A stretch of DNA of 24,760 nucleotides. It comes from CAZFUY01 sp964522445. GTDB lineage: Bacteria; Pseudomonadota; Gammaproteobacteria; SZUA-229. This document shows, piece by piece, positions 23,742 to 24,760 of the stretch. The stretch lies in assembly GCA_964522445.1 (NCBI GenBank), contig CAZFUY010000038.1, positions 1-24,760 of the forward strand, read 5' to 3'. The notes beneath the pieces are model-generated. The model was not told the DNA's origin. It made no database searches and worked only from the letters and a program-made list of their open reading frames with translations. A program made the translations under genes and the position numbers. Numbering within the stretch: the first letter of the stretch is position 1; every line of letters starts with the position of its first letter.

Positions 23742-23747
23742 CTGTCT

Positions 23748-24203
23748 ATGTTAATAAATAGCCATTTTGTATTGTTTAGAGCTTTTGTCTTAATTGCATT
23801 AATAGCCTGTCTATCTCTGTCTGTTCAGGCGCGTGATTTTGAAGGGGGTTATGCTGCTTATGGTGCAGGTTCTCAGCCCTGTAGTAGTTATGTGGCTGCA
23901 TTGAAAAAAGGCTCAGGGGATGTGGATTATTTTGTTGACTGGTTAATTGGTTATTTTTCAGCGTTTAATGTGATTATGCCTAATACCTATAATATTCTGG
24001 GTGAATCTAGTTTCCCTTCAGCGCAGGGCTGGTTAGATCGGCATTGTCGCCGATATCCAAAAGAGCTTTTTGTGAATGCTACGGCGCGTTTGACTGAGGT
24101 TTTATATCCTACTCGTTATCAGTCAGGCTTAAAGGATTCATATAAAAAGCAGGCTTCTCCTGCTAAGCCTAAACTTGGTGATATTAAGAAGTTTGTTAAG
24201 TAG
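23748..24203 (+). CDS. Small secreted protein, HdeA/Rap1a-like pattern
   Basis: Conserved-looking hypothetical, 151 residues. From ATG 23748 it starts with a signal peptide (MLINSHFVLFRAFVLIALIACLSLSVQA, cut before RDFEGG). An ATG at 23724 is in frame but would run through the possible promoter and weaken the signal peptide. The mature protein has two cysteines, C45 (GSQPCSSYV) and C100 (LDRHCRRYP), likely a disulfide, with VDWLIGYFSAFNVIMPNTYNILG between them. This C...W..GY...N...W.D..C...P order is that of small periplasmic proteins in the HdeA/Rap1a (Tai immunity) style and of related uncharacterised ones. No effector gene stands next to it. The tail is basic (KKQASPAKPKLGDIKKFVK). Function unknown. 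Confidence 0.7.
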   Translation: MLINSHFVLFRAFVLIALIACLSLSVQARDFEGGYAAYGAGSQPCSSYVAALKKGSGDVDYFVDWLIGYFSAFNVIMPNTYNILGESSFPSAQGWLDRHCRRYPKELFVNATARLTEVLYPTRYQSGLKDSYKKQASPAKPKLGDIKKFVK

Positions 24204-24204
24204 G

Positions 24205-24687
24205 TTTTTTTAGAGTTGATGTTTGCTGAGCTTTGCTTTTTCGCCTGATGGCGACTCACTTTTCTTACAACAGCCTAAGAAAAGTAAGCAAAAGAATGCC
24301 GCCCTTCAGTTGCTTGCCCTCATAAAAAGCATGAGGATTCCTGAAAATTGTTTACTACATTTAATTCAACCTTAAAGAATATCTGATACATCATCATTCT
24401 TTACCGGATTGAGTTTTGTTGAGCATGGAAGCGAATCAAAACGACCCGGCAAAGAATGAGAAATCCGAGAGTTATAATTTAATACCTAACAGAGTAATAA
24501 CAATACCTGGGAACCCGCAGGGCAAACTGTAGAAGATAACAGGAGTGCTTCGCACAATTATTTGCGTGTCCTCTTCACACGCAAGAACGGCGGCGTTTTC
24601 TTGCTTACTTCTTTGTCGCTGTTGACAAAGAAGTGAGTCGCCATCAGGCGAAAAAGCAAAGCTCAGCAAACATCAGCTCTAAAAAAA
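24205..24687. repeat. Large palindromic multi-hairpin element
   Basis: The end blocks 24205-24260 and 24632-24687 are 56-base reverse complements with a single mismatch. Similarity continues inward: AGTAAGCAAAAGAATGCCGCC (24283-24303) faces GGCGGCGTTTTCTTGCTTACT. Inside are further stems: TTTTCTTA/TAAGAAAA (about 24260-24284), CCTCAT/ATGAGG (24318-24336), CATTCTTTACCGG (24395-24407) with CCGGCAAAGAATG (24446-24458), GTGC-TTC-GCAC (24546-24556), TTGCGTGT/ACACGCAA (24562-24584) and TTTGTC/GACAAA (24612-24629). No coding capacity is convincing. It starts one base after the stop of the preceding gene. After it, 24688-24760 shows nothing recognisable. Confidence 0.8.
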
Positions 24688-24760
24688 CAAACTCTAAAAA
24701 ACCAGCAACTTCCCAGCAACAACAAACAAAAACACTGCAAATACCCTTTTTAAAGTTTTT

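Noticed and set aside
23748..24203. Tai4/Rap1a immunity gene of a type VI secretion pair
   Set aside because: The cysteine and tryptophan pattern is suggestive, but there is no effector or secretion gene nearby, and housekeeping relatives share the pattern.
24472..24669. Open frame of 65 residues on the minus strand
   Set aside because: It lies over the right arm of the large palindromic element, has no ribosome site and no protein-like pattern.

Overview
This window looks like chromosomal core DNA of an AT-rich gammaproteobacterium (roughly 40% GC by eye, not computed). The evidence is the gene content and order. The stretch rpiA - fau - ssrS (6S RNA) - zapA - ygfB - pepP - ubiH - ubiI - gcvT - gcvH - gcvP follows the order known from Escherichia coli, with ilvA in the place of serA and an mscS-type gene inserted before gcvT. 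The proteins resemble their E. coli counterparts closely and catalytic residues are intact. The genus cannot be named from the sequence.

Layout. Bases 1-264 are the end of rpsI, followed by a hairpin. A strong promoter drives a trimeric-type porin (593-1594) that ends in a strong terminator. A 1280-residue FAD/Fe-S 2-hydroxyacid dehydrogenase-like fusion (1807-5649) follows. rpiA (-) and ilvA (+) diverge around a palindrome-rich spacer. fau, 6S RNA, zapA and a ZapB-like coiled-coil gene lie on the minus strand. ygfB-pepP-ubiH-ubiI form a tightly packed plus-strand operon with 4-base or near-zero junctions. An mscS-family gene lies convergent to it. A remnant transposon-like element and a tandem glycine riboswitch precede gcvT-gcvH-gcvPA-gcvPB, and dgkA follows closely. 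The last part holds a diguanylate cyclase, a chalcone-isomerase-like secreted protein, a TIGR02444-type protein, a cytoplasmic DsbA-like oxidoreductase and a small secreted protein of unknown function. It ends in a roughly 480 bp non-coding palindromic element.

How the genes work together. The glycine cleavage genes turn glycine into CO2, ammonia and methylene-THF under control of a riboswitch that most likely acts on gcvT translation. Fau feeds the same folate pool. UbiH and UbiI carry out two hydroxylations of ubiquinone synthesis, and the large FAD/Fe-S enzyme is likely a donor of electrons to quinone. ZapA and the ZapB-like protein serve the division ring.

What is unusual. No defence system, prophage, CRISPR array or new enzymatic system is visible. 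The less explained material is non-coding. At least five different families of dispersed palindromic repeat occupy spacers, two of them inside the gcv operon. Several perfect dyads sit at promoters or start codons. Two genes appear to have start codons at or next to the predicted transcription start. The terminal 480 bp multi-hairpin element is the most striking of these.
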